Shown: positions 47,096-56,408, counted from the stretch's first letter. The stretch: 64,000 nucleotides of DNA from an uncultured Clostridia bacterium (GCA_934747765.1 CAKVGZ010000004.1:1-64000), one strand, 5' to 3'. The notes: generated by a model from the letters alone, not told the origin. Translations and numbers: made by a program.

Positions 47096-47917
47096 TTATT
47101 CATTTTCTTCTTGAATTTCAGAGTTTTTTGGCAACACCACAACATATCTGTTAGGTTCTGTTCCCTTACTTGTTGTTGTCACAGTTTCGCTGGATTGAAG
47201 TTCGGTGTGGATTATTCTTCTTTCGTTGGCTGTCATTGGTTCAAGTTTTATTGCATGACCAGTTTTTCCAACTTTGATTTCCATTCTTCTTGCAAGTGCT
47301 TTTAATGTTTCTTCACGTCTTGTGCGATAATTTTCGATGTCCAAAACGAAACGTTTTCTTTTCCCTGAAAATTCATTTTCAACAACAGAAGCGATGTATT
47401 GAATTGCATTCAAGCACTCTCCACGATAGCCAATTAGGTCGCCACTGTTTCCGCCTTCAACTTTGACAAGAATTCTTTCTTCGTCTTCTTCTTTGAAAAC
47501 ATTGAAATTGTTTGCCAAAATTTCGAATAAACCTTTAACAAAATCTGTTCCAGAAATTTTTTGAGATGCTTTCTTTTCTTTTTTTATTTCTTCTTTTTCA
47601 GACTTCTTTTCTTCTTTTTCAATTTCTTTAACAAGTTTCTTTTCTTCCTTTTCAGCTTGTTTTTCATCTGAAAGAATGTCTTTAAACATTGATTTTACAT
47701 CAAGTTCCAAATCGTCGTCATCTGAATCTTCAACTTGTTTTTTGTTATATTTTTCTGAACAATCATCTGAAATTGTAACCAAAACTTTTGCTTTTTTGAA
47801 AAGTCCGCCTTCTTCAAGAATTTTTATGTCAACATCTTCTCTCGAAGCATTCAATTCCAAAAGTGCGTTTTCGATTGCTTTTTCGATTGTTTTTCCAGTT
47901 GATTCACAACTTTTCAT
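47096..47917 (-). CDS. khpB: KhpB/Jag RNA-binding protein
   Basis: 273 residues: Jag N-terminal domain (1-50), a Lys/Glu-rich linker (85-125), a KH domain (about 130-205, VKVEGGNSGDLIGYRGECLNAIQYI) and an R3H domain (about 208-265, RMEIKVGKTGHAIKLEPMTANERRIIH). Jag binds RNA and affects division and wall growth. Gene order yidC-jag is conserved across Firmicutes. SD AAAAGGAG. Confidence 0.95.
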   Translation of the reverse strand: MKSCESTGKTIEKAIENALLELNASREDVDIKILEEGGLFKKAKVLVTISDDCSEKYNKKQVEDSDDDDLELDVKSMFKDILSDEKQAEKEEKKLVKEIEKEEKKSEKEEIKKEKKASQKISGTDFVKGLFEILANNFNVFKEEDEERILVKVEGGNSGDLIGYRGECLNAIQYIASVVENEFSGKRKRFVLDIENYRTRREETLKALARRMEIKVGKTGHAIKLEPMTANERRIIHTELQSSETVTTTSKGTEPNRYVVVLPKNSEIQEENE

Positions 47918-47946
47918 TTTTTTCTCCTTTTTAAAGGAAATTCCCT

Positions 47947-49356
47947 TTATCTTTTATAGGAAAGATTGTTGTCATCTTTTCCTTTTTTCGCTCTTCTTTT
48001 TTCAGCGATCTCGTCCCACTTTTTAATTCCAAAATTTATGAGAGGTGTTGTTGCAAGTCCAACAAGCGAACTTATGAAGATGTATAGAGCAAACACCGCG
48101 TTATATGATAATGTGATGTATCCCATTAATGCAGGAATCAAAACATACATCAAATAACTTCCAATTGGCTTTTTGGTTTTTTCTTCAGGTTGTTCTTTGT
48201 TTTTTCTCTTAAATTTGAGTTTTCCTTGAGTTGCAAGAAGCGACAAAACATTGACTGCAACTGCAAGAATTGGAATTATCAAATAACCATTAACTCTATT
48301 TTCACCTTCAATTGCCGACATAATTTGTTCATATTTTGCTTTGTCTTCAGCTTTTTTTGAACTTGGACGACTGTTGAAAGTTTCTGTTGTCACATCACTT
48401 GAATAGGTTATTCTTGCTAAACTGTTGTATTCGTCAAAAGAAGTTGCTGATTTCTTCCAAGGCACATCACTCTTCCAAATGTTGTCAATCCAAAGCCAAC
48501 TGTTTTTAACATTTTTATAGGTGCTTAGAACTGCTGAATTGATTGGCGCCATTATTTCTTCAAGTGTTTTTCCGCCTGCGGCAGCTTCCATCTGCTCAAT
48601 ATTCTCTTGTTTTTTAACAGCCTCGTCGCCTGCTTTGGTTATTTCTTTGGCATTCTTTTCAACTGCATCTGTTCCAGCTTTTGTGACTGCAGATTTTTCT
48701 GCATCGCTTGCTTGAGTTTCAAAGTTCCAAGTTTCTTCGCCAGCATCTTTGTGAGATTTGATTATTTCTTCTTTCTTTGCATTTTCTGCGTTTGATTTTA
48801 TTTCATTTCTCTTTGCTTCTTCGGCACTGTTTCTGATTTCTAATTCTTTTGCAAGATATTTTTCATAATCTGTTTCAGTTGCAGAGTCGGCATATGCAAC
48901 ATTGTCAAATGTTTTTTCAAGTGCTTGATATTGTTCACCAACCTTGTAAGCAGCCATTGTGTTAAGCCCAGCAAAAAGTGTTATGAAAATGAAGAGTGTG
49001 AGCCCCATGTAAACCAGCATAATCAAACACGAACCAGTGACATTGTAGTTATATTTTTTATACAACTCCATTGTTTTTTGATTCAGCATTTGTTTGTTAT
49101 TGCCATATTTTTTTTGGAGTTTTTCAACTTCTGGTTGAACAAGCGCTTGAACTTTTGTGTTCTTTGCTGAAATTTTTCTGTTGAAAAAATCCAACGGAAG
49201 CATAACTATTTTCAAAACTAAAGTGAAAACAATAATCGCCCAAGCATAGTTTGGAATTCCGTTGTGGAACGCCATTATAATTTTTTCCCAAACCCCGGTT
49301 GGCTGTTTGATTGCAACTGACGCAAAAAGGTTTGAAAGTTTGCTTATAAAAGCCAT
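47947..49356 (-). CDS. yidC: YidC/SpoIIIJ membrane insertase with large outer loop
   Basis: Inserts proteins into the membrane. 469 residues where the Firmicute type has about 260. Conserved helices lie at 38-58 (AIIVFTLVLKIVMLPLD, with Lys49 where SpoIIIJ has its groove Arg), 106-130, and 357-440 (LIIPILAVAVNVLSLLATQG, LMYVLIPALMGYITLS, LYIFISSLVGLATTPL). Residues 135-355 form an extra outer segment rich in Ala, Glu and Lys. No lipobox is seen at the N-terminus. Overlaps yidD by 13 bases. Confidence 0.93.
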   Translation of the reverse strand: MAFISKLSNLFASVAIKQPTGVWEKIIMAFHNGIPNYAWAIIVFTLVLKIVMLPLDFFNRKISAKNTKVQALVQPEVEKLQKKYGNNKQMLNQKTMELYKKYNYNVTGSCLIMLVYMGLTLFIFITLFAGLNTMAAYKVGEQYQALEKTFDNVAYADSATETDYEKYLAKELEIRNSAEEAKRNEIKSNAENAKKEEIIKSHKDAGEETWNFETQASDAEKSAVTKAGTDAVEKNAKEITKAGDEAVKKQENIEQMEAAAGGKTLEEIMAPINSAVLSTYKNVKNSWLWIDNIWKSDVPWKKSATSFDEYNSLARITYSSDVTTETFNSRPSSKKAEDKAKYEQIMSAIEGENRVNGYLIIPILAVAVNVLSLLATQGKLKFKRKNKEQPEEKTKKPIGSYLMYVLIPALMGYITLSYNAVFALYIFISSLVGLATTPLINFGIKKWDEIAEKRRAKKGKDDNNLSYKR

Positions 49357-49619
49357 TTTAATTCTCCTTTAATATTCAGAGGAATTGGGTCGAAACCCGT
49401 TTTCCCGCCTGGTCGACATCTCAAAATTCTTTTAACAGCCAATAATGTACCTTTAACAATCCCAAATTCTTTGATAGCTTGCTCTGCGTAGGTCGAACAC
49501 GTGGGCGTGAAGCGACATGTTTTTGGCAGAAACGGACTTATACAAAATTTGTAGAATTTTATCAGTCCAATAAAAATAAGCCTAATTGGATAGGTCAAAA
49601 TTTTCAGAAATGTTTTCAT
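49344..49619 (-). CDS. yidD: membrane protein insertion factor YidD
   Basis: 91 residues; IKFYKFCISPFLPKTCRFTPTCS and VKRILRCRPG match YidD, which helps YidC insert proteins. Amphipathic and basic. It lies between rnpA and yidC, sharing 13 bases with yidC, which is the standard order. Confidence 0.96.
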   Translation of the reverse strand: MKTFLKILTYPIRLIFIGLIKFYKFCISPFLPKTCRFTPTCSTYAEQAIKEFGIVKGTLLAVKRILRCRPGGKTGFDPIPLNIKGELKWLL

Positions 49620-49982
49620 CTATATATTGCCTTTTGGCGAATTTTCAATGTAAAGTCCTGCTTTTTTTAGTAAAGCAACAATTTTTTCTCTGACAGAATT
49701 GAAGTTTTCTTGGTCTATCCCTTCGCGAGCAATGAAAATGTAGTTAAATCCTTCGTTGAAATGATTAAGTTCAATTCTGCATGCTTCTCTCAGCATTCTT
49801 TTAACTTTGCTACGAGTCACACTGTTTCCTATTTTTTTGCTGACAGTGAACCCAATTTTGTATGGATTGTATTTTGTTTTTATATAGCTCATCGAGAGCT
49901 TATTTTCATGTTTAACCTGACCGTGTTTGTAGATGTAACTGAATTGTTTGTTTTTTTTCAGACGGTTTTGTTTAGGTAGCAT
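49620..49982 (-). CDS. rnpA: ribonuclease P protein component
   Basis: Protein subunit of RNase P. 120 residues with KIGFTVSKKIGNSVTRSKVKRMLRE, the central RNR helix region. SD GGAGGCG before ATG. Second gene of rpmH-rnpA-yidD-yidC-jag on the minus strand. Confidence 0.97.
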   Translation of the reverse strand: MLPKQNRLKKNKQFSYIYKHGQVKHENKLSMSYIKTKYNPYKIGFTVSKKIGNSVTRSKVKRMLREACRIELNHFNEGFNYIFIAREGIDQENFNSVREKIVALLKKAGLYIENSPKGNI

Positions 49983-49997
49983 ATTTTCGCCTCCCTA

Positions 49998-50132
49998 CTA
50001 TGCAGAAAGTTTTGCTCTGCCTCTGTTTCTACGTCTTTTGATTACGTTTCTTCCGCCTTGAGTTTTCATTCTTGCACGGAAACCATGAACTTTGCTTCTT
50101 TGACGTTTCTTTGGTTGATATGTTCTTTTCAT
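49998..50132 (-). CDS. rpmH: ribosomal protein bL34
   Basis: 44 residues, start [18 protein letters not shown], end [13 protein letters not shown]; matches bL34 throughout. AGGAGGG precedes the ATG. First gene of the minus-strand cluster next to the origin; dnaA is divergent at 50309. Confidence 0.98.
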   Translation of the reverse strand: MKRTYQPKKRQRSKVHGFRARMKTQGGRNVIKRRRNRGRAKLSA

Positions 50133-50308
50133 TTTTCCCTCCTGTTAAAATCCCATAAAAAAGTTATAACTTTTCCACAAGTTGATTTATTATATATTAA
50201 TAACAATTTAATGTCAAACTATTTTTCACAAAGAAAATTGTGGATAACTTGAAAAGTTGTTGCGCAATTTTGATTTTTTTGTGATATAATGTTTTTCGAG
50301 GTTAAAAA
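50133..50308. other. probable origin region between rpmH and dnaA
   Basis: The divergent rpmH/dnaA gap is where bacterial oriC often lies. It has one perfect DnaA box (TGTGGATAA, 50239-50247), a one-mismatch box TTTTCCACA (50171-50179) and an A+T-rich stretch (50185-50215). Only these boxes were found in the gap, so the rest of the origin may be elsewhere near dnaA-dnaN. Confidence 0.5.
50285..50290 (+). promoter_or_regulatory. extended -10 promoter of dnaA
   Basis: TGATATAAT gives a perfect TATAAT with TG one base before it. A weak TTGCGC lies 19 bases upstream. The DnaA box at 50239 sits just above, so DnaA may regulate itself. Confidence 0.6.
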
Positions 50309-51673
50309 ATGAAAGAACTACAAGATTTATGGAAACAAGTATTGAACAAAATTGAAATTATGGTCAGCGCCGTTTCGTTTGAACTATGGATTGAACCGCT
50401 TGAAGTTTTGGACTTTCCTAATTCGGAGAAATTGATTGTTGTTGCAAACACAGAATATGCAAAAAAACAACTTCTTAAACGTCATAACGAACAACTCCAA
50501 GAAGCCGTTCACGAAGTTTTTGGCGATGAAGTTTCTTTTGAAGTGTTGGACCCAATTGAGAAAAAAGAATATTTGAAAAAGAACAAGCCTGATGCAAACA
50601 AAACTGTTATCAGCAAAGAAGAAGAACATCAAAACACATTTAATCCAAAATACACTTTTGACAACTTTGTTGTTGGAAAATGCAATCAAATTGTTTATGC
50701 TGCCGCACACTCCGTTGCCGAAAATCCAGGGAAACGTTTCAATCCACTTTTCATATATGGTGGTGTTGGACTTGGAAAAACCCACCTTCTTCATGCAATT
50801 GGAAATTACATTGCAAGCGAAAATCCTGACCTGCAAATCAAATATGTCACTTGCGAACAATTCACAAATGACTACATCAATTCGCTTCATGGTTCCGCAA
50901 AAGAATTGAACATCAACAAATTCAGAGAAAAATATCGTTTGACTGATGTGTTGATGGTTGATGACATTCAGTTTATCAGCAACAAAAATGAAACCCAAGA
51001 AGAATTTTTCCACACGTTCAATGATTTGTTCCAAAACAACAAACAAATCATAATTGCATCTGACCGACCACCAAAAGACATTGCAACTTTGAGTGACCGT
51101 TTAAAATCGCGTTTTGCAAGTGGATTCATTCAGGACATGCAAATTCCAGACTTTGAAACACGTGTTGCAATTTTGAGAAAAAAAGCGCAACTGGAAAAAT
51201 TTTCGATTGATGACGAAGTCATAAATTTCATCGCAGAAAAGGTTGACACCAACATCCGTGAAATGGAAGGACTTTTGACAAAAGTATATTTCTTTGCAAC
51301 TTTGCTTGGCAAAAAAACTGCAACTTTGGAAGAAGCAAAAGAAGCATTCAAAGAAGACATGGACGAAAAACGTGATGACCTTTCGCCAGAAACAATTATT
51401 AATGCAGTTTGTAAATATTTTTCAGTTTCAAAAGCCGACCTTGTTGGCAAAAAGAAAAACAAAGAAATTGTTGAACCAAGAATGATTGCAATATATTTAA
51501 CTTGTGAAATGTTGGATCTTCCACTTGTTGCAATTGGAAAAACTTTTGGTGGACGTGACCACACAACCATCATTCATGCGCGCGAAAAAATAACTGAACA
51601 AATTAAAGAAAATGGAAAAATAAAATCACTTGTTGGCGCTGTTAAAGAAATAATTAATAATGATAATAATTAA
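50309..51673 (+). CDS. dnaA: chromosomal replication initiator DnaA
   Basis: 454 residues: N-terminal domain I (1-85), AAA+ domain with Walker A GGVGLGKTH and Walker B LMVDDIQF, arginine-finger region, and the C-terminal DNA-binding helix-turn-helix with FGGRDHTTIIHA. SD GAGG. The gene is full length. dnaN, usually next, is 3.6 kb further on. Confidence 0.98.
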   Translation: MKELQDLWKQVLNKIEIMVSAVSFELWIEPLEVLDFPNSEKLIVVANTEYAKKQLLKRHNEQLQEAVHEVFGDEVSFEVLDPIEKKEYLKKNKPDANKTVISKEEEHQNTFNPKYTFDNFVVGKCNQIVYAAAHSVAENPGKRFNPLFIYGGVGLGKTHLLHAIGNYIASENPDLQIKYVTCEQFTNDYINSLHGSAKELNINKFREKYRLTDVLMVDDIQFISNKNETQEEFFHTFNDLFQNNKQIIIASDRPPKDIATLSDRLKSRFASGFIQDMQIPDFETRVAILRKKAQLEKFSIDDEVINFIAEKVDTNIREMEGLLTKVYFFATLLGKKTATLEEAKEAFKEDMDEKRDDLSPETIINAVCKYFSVSKADLVGKKKNKEIVEPRMIAIYLTCEMLDLPLVAIGKTFGGRDHTTIIHAREKITEQIKENGKIKSLVGAVKEIINNDNN

Positions 51674-51687
51674 AAATTAATAAAATA

Positions 51688-51728
51688 AAAAAAGAATATA
51701 ATTTTAATTAAATATATTCTTTTTTTTG
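51688..51728 (+). terminator. terminator of dnaA
   Basis: AAAAAGAATATA and TATATTCTTTTT arms (51689-51700, 51713-51724) with T run. Confidence 0.8.
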
Positions 51729-51784
51729 TTAAATTAATGTTTTTTTTGTTAAAAATGTGATTTTTTTAGCAAAAATGCGTTTTT

Positions 51785-52447
51785 TTATTTAATTAAATCA
51801 ATTAAATAATCAATTACTCTTTCCATTGCCTCATTTATTTTTTCTTTTTTTTCTTTTGTCACTTTTGAAAGAACATAGTCCACAAGTGGAATTCTTTCAT
51901 CCCTGCCAATTCCAATTCTTATTCTTTTGAAGTTTTGAGATTTCAAAAGTTCAACAATATTTTTCAATCCATTGTGAGTTCCGCCACTTCCGTTTTCCCT
52001 ATATCTATAAGTTCCTGCGTCAATGTCAATGTCATCTAAAACAATCAAAATTTCGTCAAGTGAAAACTTGTATTTTTTCACTAGTTCCAAAACTGCTTCA
52101 CCACTCAAATTCATGTATGTTTGAGGCTTTGCAATTATAATTTTTTTCTTCACAATTTTAGGAATCATCTTTCCTGTTTTTGGGTCAATTTCAATTTCTT
52201 CTTTTTCAACAAAACCCTCTCCAGTCAAACTTTTGCATTCTTTCTTTTTAACCTTAATGTCAAGTTTTGCTGACAACTTATCAATGAAACAAAAACCTAT
52301 ATTATGATAGGTGTCAAAATATTTTTTTTCTGGATTTCCAAGCCCCACAATCAGTTTAATATCTTTCGAGTCTTTTTTCTCTTTTAACGGTTTTGTTTTT
52401 ATGGAAATTTGTTCCCAAATATTAATTTTTGTTTCTTCAATTATCAT
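51785..52447 (-). CDS. pth: peptidyl-tRNA hydrolase
   Basis: Frees tRNA from stalled peptides. About 220 residues from MIIEETK; the open frame to 52624 is rejected as it runs into the DUF1540 gene. KLIVGLGNPEKKYFDTYHNIGF holds the catalytic His. An extra loop (around residues 85-110, EKEEIEIDPKTGKMIPK) and a 25-residue N-terminal extension make it longer than the usual 190. The convergent placement between dnaA and dnaN is unusual. Confidence 0.94.
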   Translation of the reverse strand: MIIEETKINIWEQISIKTKPLKEKKDSKDIKLIVGLGNPEKKYFDTYHNIGFCFIDKLSAKLDIKVKKKECKSLTGEGFVEKEEIEIDPKTGKMIPKIVKKKIIIAKPQTYMNLSGEAVLELVKKYKFSLDEILIVLDDIDIDAGTYRYRENGSGGTHNGLKNIVELLKSQNFKRIRIGIGRDERIPLVDYVLSKVTKEKKEKINEAMERVIDYLIDLIK

Positions 52448-52527
52448 ATAAATATTATACACTTTAGCAGAAAAAATGTAAATCATAAAACAAAACTTTT
52501 TGGACAAAATAATCCAGGGAGGATTAT

Positions 52528-52707
52528 ATGGAAAAAGATACATGCAAAACAAACAAAGGTGTGTGCTGTGACGTTTGCGACTGTGTTCATAATCTTGACG
52601 GATGCAATTGCGAAATGGACACAATCAAAGTTACAAAAGGAAAAACTGATGAAGCACATTTCTGCAAAACTTATGCTTGTAAAGATTCTTGCGACTGTAA
52701 AAAATAA
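52528..52707 (+). CDS. small cysteine-rich DUF1540 protein
   Basis: 59 residues with nine or more Cys in a regular pattern (CCDVCDCVHN, GCNCEMDTIKV, FCKTYACKDSCDCKK). It matches the DUF1540 layout, a putative metal-binding domain seen in spore formers. AGGGAGG lies eight bases before the ATG, so it is clearly translated. Divergent from pth; ends at its own terminator. Confidence 0.85.
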   Translation: MEKDTCKTNKGVCCDVCDCVHNLDGCNCEMDTIKVTKGKTDEAHFCKTYACKDSCDCKK

Positions 52708-52730
52708 AAAGACGATTTTCGTCTTTTTTT
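52706..52730 (+). terminator. terminator of the DUF1540 gene
   Basis: AAAGACGA and TCGTCTTT arms, loop TTT, then T run. Confidence 0.85.
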
Positions 52731-52733
52731 ATT

Positions 52734-52763
52734 AAAAAAAACTGGAAATTCATCCAGTTTTTT
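52734..52763 (-). terminator. terminator of the lipoprotein gene
   Basis: ACTGGA (52741-52746) and TCCAGT (52753-52758) arms with A and T runs; serves the minus-strand gene ending at 52762. Confidence 0.85.
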
Positions 52764-54924
52764 ATCCTAATAAATCTTTTATCACACTTTGGTTTGGAGT
52801 TAAGTCAATGTCTTTCATAACTTCTTTTTCATATATATTTATTTTTTCTTCATATAATGAGTTATAATAGTCTTCAAAAATCAAATCGAAAAGTGTTTTA
52901 TTCATTGTAAGTCCAAGTCTACATTGAGTCATTTTCACAAGTGAATAGAATTTTGCATTTCCATTGTTTGTTTCTTCGGCAAACAAATCATCTATTGTGA
53001 ACTTATTATTATCGAAGCATTCAAACAAATTGTTTACTTTTCCAGCATACATCATAACTGAATATCCTGTGCTTCCAGATTGCAATTTATCTTTATTTTC
53101 TGAAGTTTTCCAGCTTTCCATTATTGTTGTGTCAACTTCTGTTATGTTTCCTTTTGAGAAAAGTTCACGTGCTTTTTCTGTGAACGATTTGACGAAACCG
53201 TTGTCGGTGTCTTTATCTCCCATTGCATACAAATACCAGTTTTCGCTTGTTGTTCCAAAGTAGGACTTTTGAATTTGAATTGTTCCTGTATCTTGACTAT
53301 ATTTATAGATATATTCGTTGAACTTGTCCGCTCTTTCGTTATTGAACGCCAATTCAAGTTCATCCAAAACCTGTTGACTTTTTCCTTCACTAACGGCTTT
53401 TGTTATGATTCCATCCTCTGTTGGAGTGTATTCTTTCCCATTGAGAGTTATTGCTGTTCCGCTTTGACCTTTATATTTAAGATAAATATCTGCAAGGTCT
53501 TTATACAGCGAAGCAATCATTTCCTGAACTGTCATAACATCTTTTGTTACATAACCTTCGGAATCTCTTTCGCTGACCATCAAAAGTTTTGAACCAATTA
53601 TCGTTAACAGGTTTTCTTCATATTGTTCTTTTGTTATTGTTCCATTTTTTAATTTTTGTTGTTCATCAATTACTTTTGAAATTACACTTTCTGAAACATT
53701 TGGAACAATTTTATAGTATTCATTTAAATAGTAAGATTCATCTTTTCCGTTCGCTTCGCAGAATTCTTTGAGTTCATTGATTTTTTGAATTTGAATGTCT
53801 GTGAATTTAACAACTATGTGTGTTACATAGAAGAAATTTTCGGTTGTTTTTGGAACATAGAAAACATCTGAAATCGATTTTGATGGAGTTGAATAGTTTC
53901 CATACTGGTTTGCTGAACCCACAGTTTTTGTTAATTCATTAATAAATGCATCATCATCTTTAAAATATCTATCATAACTACCTTTAACTTTTGATAAATA
54001 TAACTTCAAAAAGTCTTCTTCGCTGATGGTTATATCTTTTGTTTTATATTCATAGAGTTTTGTTATTAACATATTATCATACAAAATTCCATAAATGCGT
54101 TCAATTTCTCTTGTTAAAACATCTTTTTCGGATGTTGAAAGATTTTTTCCTTCTTCATTCTTTTTTAATTTTTCAATGTATCTTCTAACAGCTTCCTTCG
54201 ATATTATTTTTGCTTCTTTTTCTTCATCTGTTAATGTTTCTTTGTCGCTGAAATATTTTTCTTTGTCTAATTTGTTATATATATATTCAATTTTGTAAAC
54301 AGCAACTGAACTATCTGTGTATGATCCAATTTCACTTTCTGGAACATATTCATAGTTTTCTTTGCCATCTTTATCTTTTCTTATTAATATTTGTTTTACG
54401 ATTTTAATTTCATATTGATTGGTTGTTTCATTAAATACAACTTCCGCTTTCTTTTCATAAGGAGTGTAGACAAACTGACTTTCTTGAGTTTTTTCTTCCG
54501 ATTTATCTCCGTTTGTTTCTTCTTTATTTAGCAATTTCTTAACTTCTTTTTCGAATGATTCAATGTTAGAAATTAAGGAATTATATGTTGTGTTCCATAA
54601 GTAATTTTTTTCAGTGTTAGATAAAACAATTTTTCCTTCTTCAACAAGTTTTTTTGCATCTTCTATATATAATTTTTTTGCAACCAAATATTCAATCAAA
54701 GAACTTATTGCTTTGTTACTATCGCCATTTGATTGATTATAGAATGTGCTGTAATAATTGTTATAACCTTTAACAAATTCTTCTCTTGTTAAAGTTACCT
54801 TCTCTGACGAAATTACTTTTTGATTACTAATTGCATTTTTATTTTCCGGAAAAAGCCCGCATCCAGCAAAACAAAAGCAAACACAAAGTAACATAGCAAA
54901 TATAGATAATATAGATTTTTTCAC
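52762..54924 (-). CDS. large lipoprotein, SurA/PrsA-like N-terminal domain
   Basis: About 720 residues from GTG 54924 behind GGAG; an upstream ATG frame is less likely. Signal peptide with lipobox-like CFAGC (Cys22). Residues 45-95 (LTREEFVKGYNNYYSTFYN ... LIEYLVAKKLYIEDAKKLV) resemble the SurA/PrsA N-terminal helix domain. The rest is a long charged, helical protein with no clear parvulin PPIase motif. I infer an exported folding factor or scaffold. It separates pth/DUF1540 from dnaN. Confidence 0.8.
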   Translation of the reverse strand: MKKSILSIFAMLLCVCFCFAGCGLFPENKNAISNQKVISSEKVTLTREEFVKGYNNYYSTFYNQSNGDSNKAISSLIEYLVAKKLYIEDAKKLVEEGKIVLSNTEKNYLWNTTYNSLISNIESFEKEVKKLLNKEETNGDKSEEKTQESQFVYTPYEKKAEVVFNETTNQYEIKIVKQILIRKDKDGKENYEYVPESEIGSYTDSSVAVYKIEYIYNKLDKEKYFSDKETLTDEEKEAKIISKEAVRRYIEKLKKNEEGKNLSTSEKDVLTREIERIYGILYDNMLITKLYEYKTKDITISEEDFLKLYLSKVKGSYDRYFKDDDAFINELTKTVGSANQYGNYSTPSKSISDVFYVPKTTENFFYVTHIVVKFTDIQIQKINELKEFCEANGKDESYYLNEYYKIVPNVSESVISKVIDEQQKLKNGTITKEQYEENLLTIIGSKLLMVSERDSEGYVTKDVMTVQEMIASLYKDLADIYLKYKGQSGTAITLNGKEYTPTEDGIITKAVSEGKSQQVLDELELAFNNERADKFNEYIYKYSQDTGTIQIQKSYFGTTSENWYLYAMGDKDTDNGFVKSFTEKARELFSKGNITEVDTTIMESWKTSENKDKLQSGSTGYSVMMYAGKVNNLFECFDNNKFTIDDLFAEETNNGNAKFYSLVKMTQCRLGLTMNKTLFDLIFEDYYNSLYEEKINIYEKEVMKDIDLTPNQSVIKDLLG

Positions 54925-54957
54925 TTTTTCACACTCCAAACTAATTTTGCTCTCCAA

Positions 54958-55247
54958 TTATACAACAATTATTTCCATTGTCAAAACAAAAAATATTACA
55001 ATTCTAACAAAATTGTTGAATTGTTAATAACTTTTCTTTTTTCTCAACAAGTTGTTCACATTTTTCTATTTCTATTTTTCCCAACTTGTTGTGTTTTTTT
55101 CAATCTACTTTTTTTGTTTCACACTATTTATGGAATTTTTTTTACTTGTTCACATTTCCACATTCTTTATTAAGACTACTATTATTTAATAATATATAAA
55201 TAAAAGAAAACTCCACCAAATTTTGTTTAATATATTTTGAAAATAAG
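54958..55247. other. A+T-rich gap before dnaN
   Basis: About 290 bases without a gene. Contains T-tracts and two TTGTTCACA sequences, two mismatches from a DnaA box. The dnaN promoter starts at 55248. Possible part of a split origin, otherwise nothing seen. Confidence 0.4.
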
Positions 55248-55276
55248 TTGAAAAAATGTAAACAATTTGATATAAT
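55248..55276 (+). promoter_or_regulatory. promoter for dnaN
   Basis: TTGAAA (55248-55253) and perfect TATAAT (55271-55276) with a 17-base spacer; 28 bases before the dnaN ATG. Confidence 0.75.
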
Positions 55277-55304
55277 AAAAAAGATATATAAGGAGAGAAA
55301 ACAA

Positions 55305-56408
55305 ATGCAAATTGTATGTGATGGATTAGATTTAAGTGAAGCAATTATAAAAGTTTCAAGAGCAATTTCAAATAAATCGCCAAATCCAATTTTGGAAGGA
55401 ATCAAACTTGTTGCCGACAACGATTGTTTGATTATCAGCGCAACAGACACTGAACTTGCGATTGAAAAGAAAATTAAGGCAGAAGTGAAAGTTGAAGGGG
55501 AAACAGTTGTTCCAGGAAAATTCTTTGTTGAATTTATTAAAAAACTTACAAAAGAAAAAATTGAACTTGTTTTAACAGAAAAAAATCAACTTAAAATCAA
55601 GTATACTGACAGTGAAGGTCTTGTTCAATGTTACAATCCAGCAGAATATCCAAGTTTCAACAAAATTGACTCAAACGACTATTTTGCTCTAAACCAAAAT
55701 GATTTCAGAGATTTGATTAACAAAACAATTTTCTCTGTTGCAGTTGATGACAGTCGTCCAATTTTGAAAGGATGTTTGTTGGAAATTGATGAAGCATCAA
55801 TAAATGCTGTTGCCCTTGATGGATACAGACTTGCTCTTTGCAAAAAAGAACTTAAACATTCAACAATAAAAACAAATGTTATTGTTCCAGCAAGAAGTTT
55901 GAACGAAATTTCAAAAATTTTGGGAGATAACGAAGAGATAATAAATGTTTACATTCAAAAGAATTTTATAATGGTTGATTTGAAAGACACAAAAATTATA
56001 ACAAGACTTTTGGATGGCGAATTTTTGAATTATAAACAAATTATTCCAACAAGTTTTGACACCACAATTGTGATTAATAAAAATCAATTTGAGGACGCCT
56101 TAGACAGAGCTTCGCTTCTTTCTAAAGTTGGCCAAAATAACCTTGTTAAATTTGATATTAAAGAAAACAACATGCAAATAACATCAAATTCTGATATCGG
56201 AAACATTTCTGAAAATGTCAATGTTTCATTCAAAGGCAAGGATTTGAAAATTGCATTCAATGCAAGATATTTCACAGAATGTTCAAGAAACTTATCTGAT
56301 GAGTTTGTTAAATTAAATTTCAATCTTTCAACAAATCCTTGTGTCATAACTCCAATTGAAGGAGATGGCTACAAATATTTGATTTTGCCTGTTAGAATGA
56401 TAAATTAA
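55305..56408 (+). CDS. dnaN: DNA polymerase III sliding clamp (beta subunit)
   Basis: 367 residues from MQIVCDG, behind GGAGAG; the longer frame is rejected since its start lies at the -35 box. Clamp fold with three repeats (LDLSEAIIKVSRAI..., VAVDDSRPILKGCLLEID, and the C-terminal YLILPVRM end). Ends in the typical [LM]PVR. It stands alone with its own promoter and terminator and is not next to dnaA. Confidence 0.97.
   Translation: MQIVCDGLDLSEAIIKVSRAISNKSPNPILEGIKLVADNDCLIISATDTELAIEKKIKAEVKVEGETVVPGKFFVEFIKKLTKEKIELVLTEKNQLKIKYTDSEGLVQCYNPAEYPSFNKIDSNDYFALNQNDFRDLINKTIFSVAVDDSRPILKGCLLEIDEASINAVALDGYRLALCKKELKHSTIKTNVIVPARSLNEISKILGDNEEIINVYIQKNFIMVDLKDTKIITRLLDGEFLNYKQIIPTSFDTTIVINKNQFEDALDRASLLSKVGQNNLVKFDIKENNMQITSNSDIGNISENVNVSFKGKDLKIAFNARYFTECSRNLSDEFVKLNFNLSTNPCVITPIEGDGYKYLILPVRMIN

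Noticed and set aside
50384..51046. Minus-strand ORF of 220 codons
   Set aside because: It lies fully antisense to dnaA, has no SD and a Phe/Asn-rich shadow composition.
54958..55247. This gap as the sole replication origin
   Set aside because: No perfect DnaA box was found; only two-mismatch sequences, so it is at best part of an origin.
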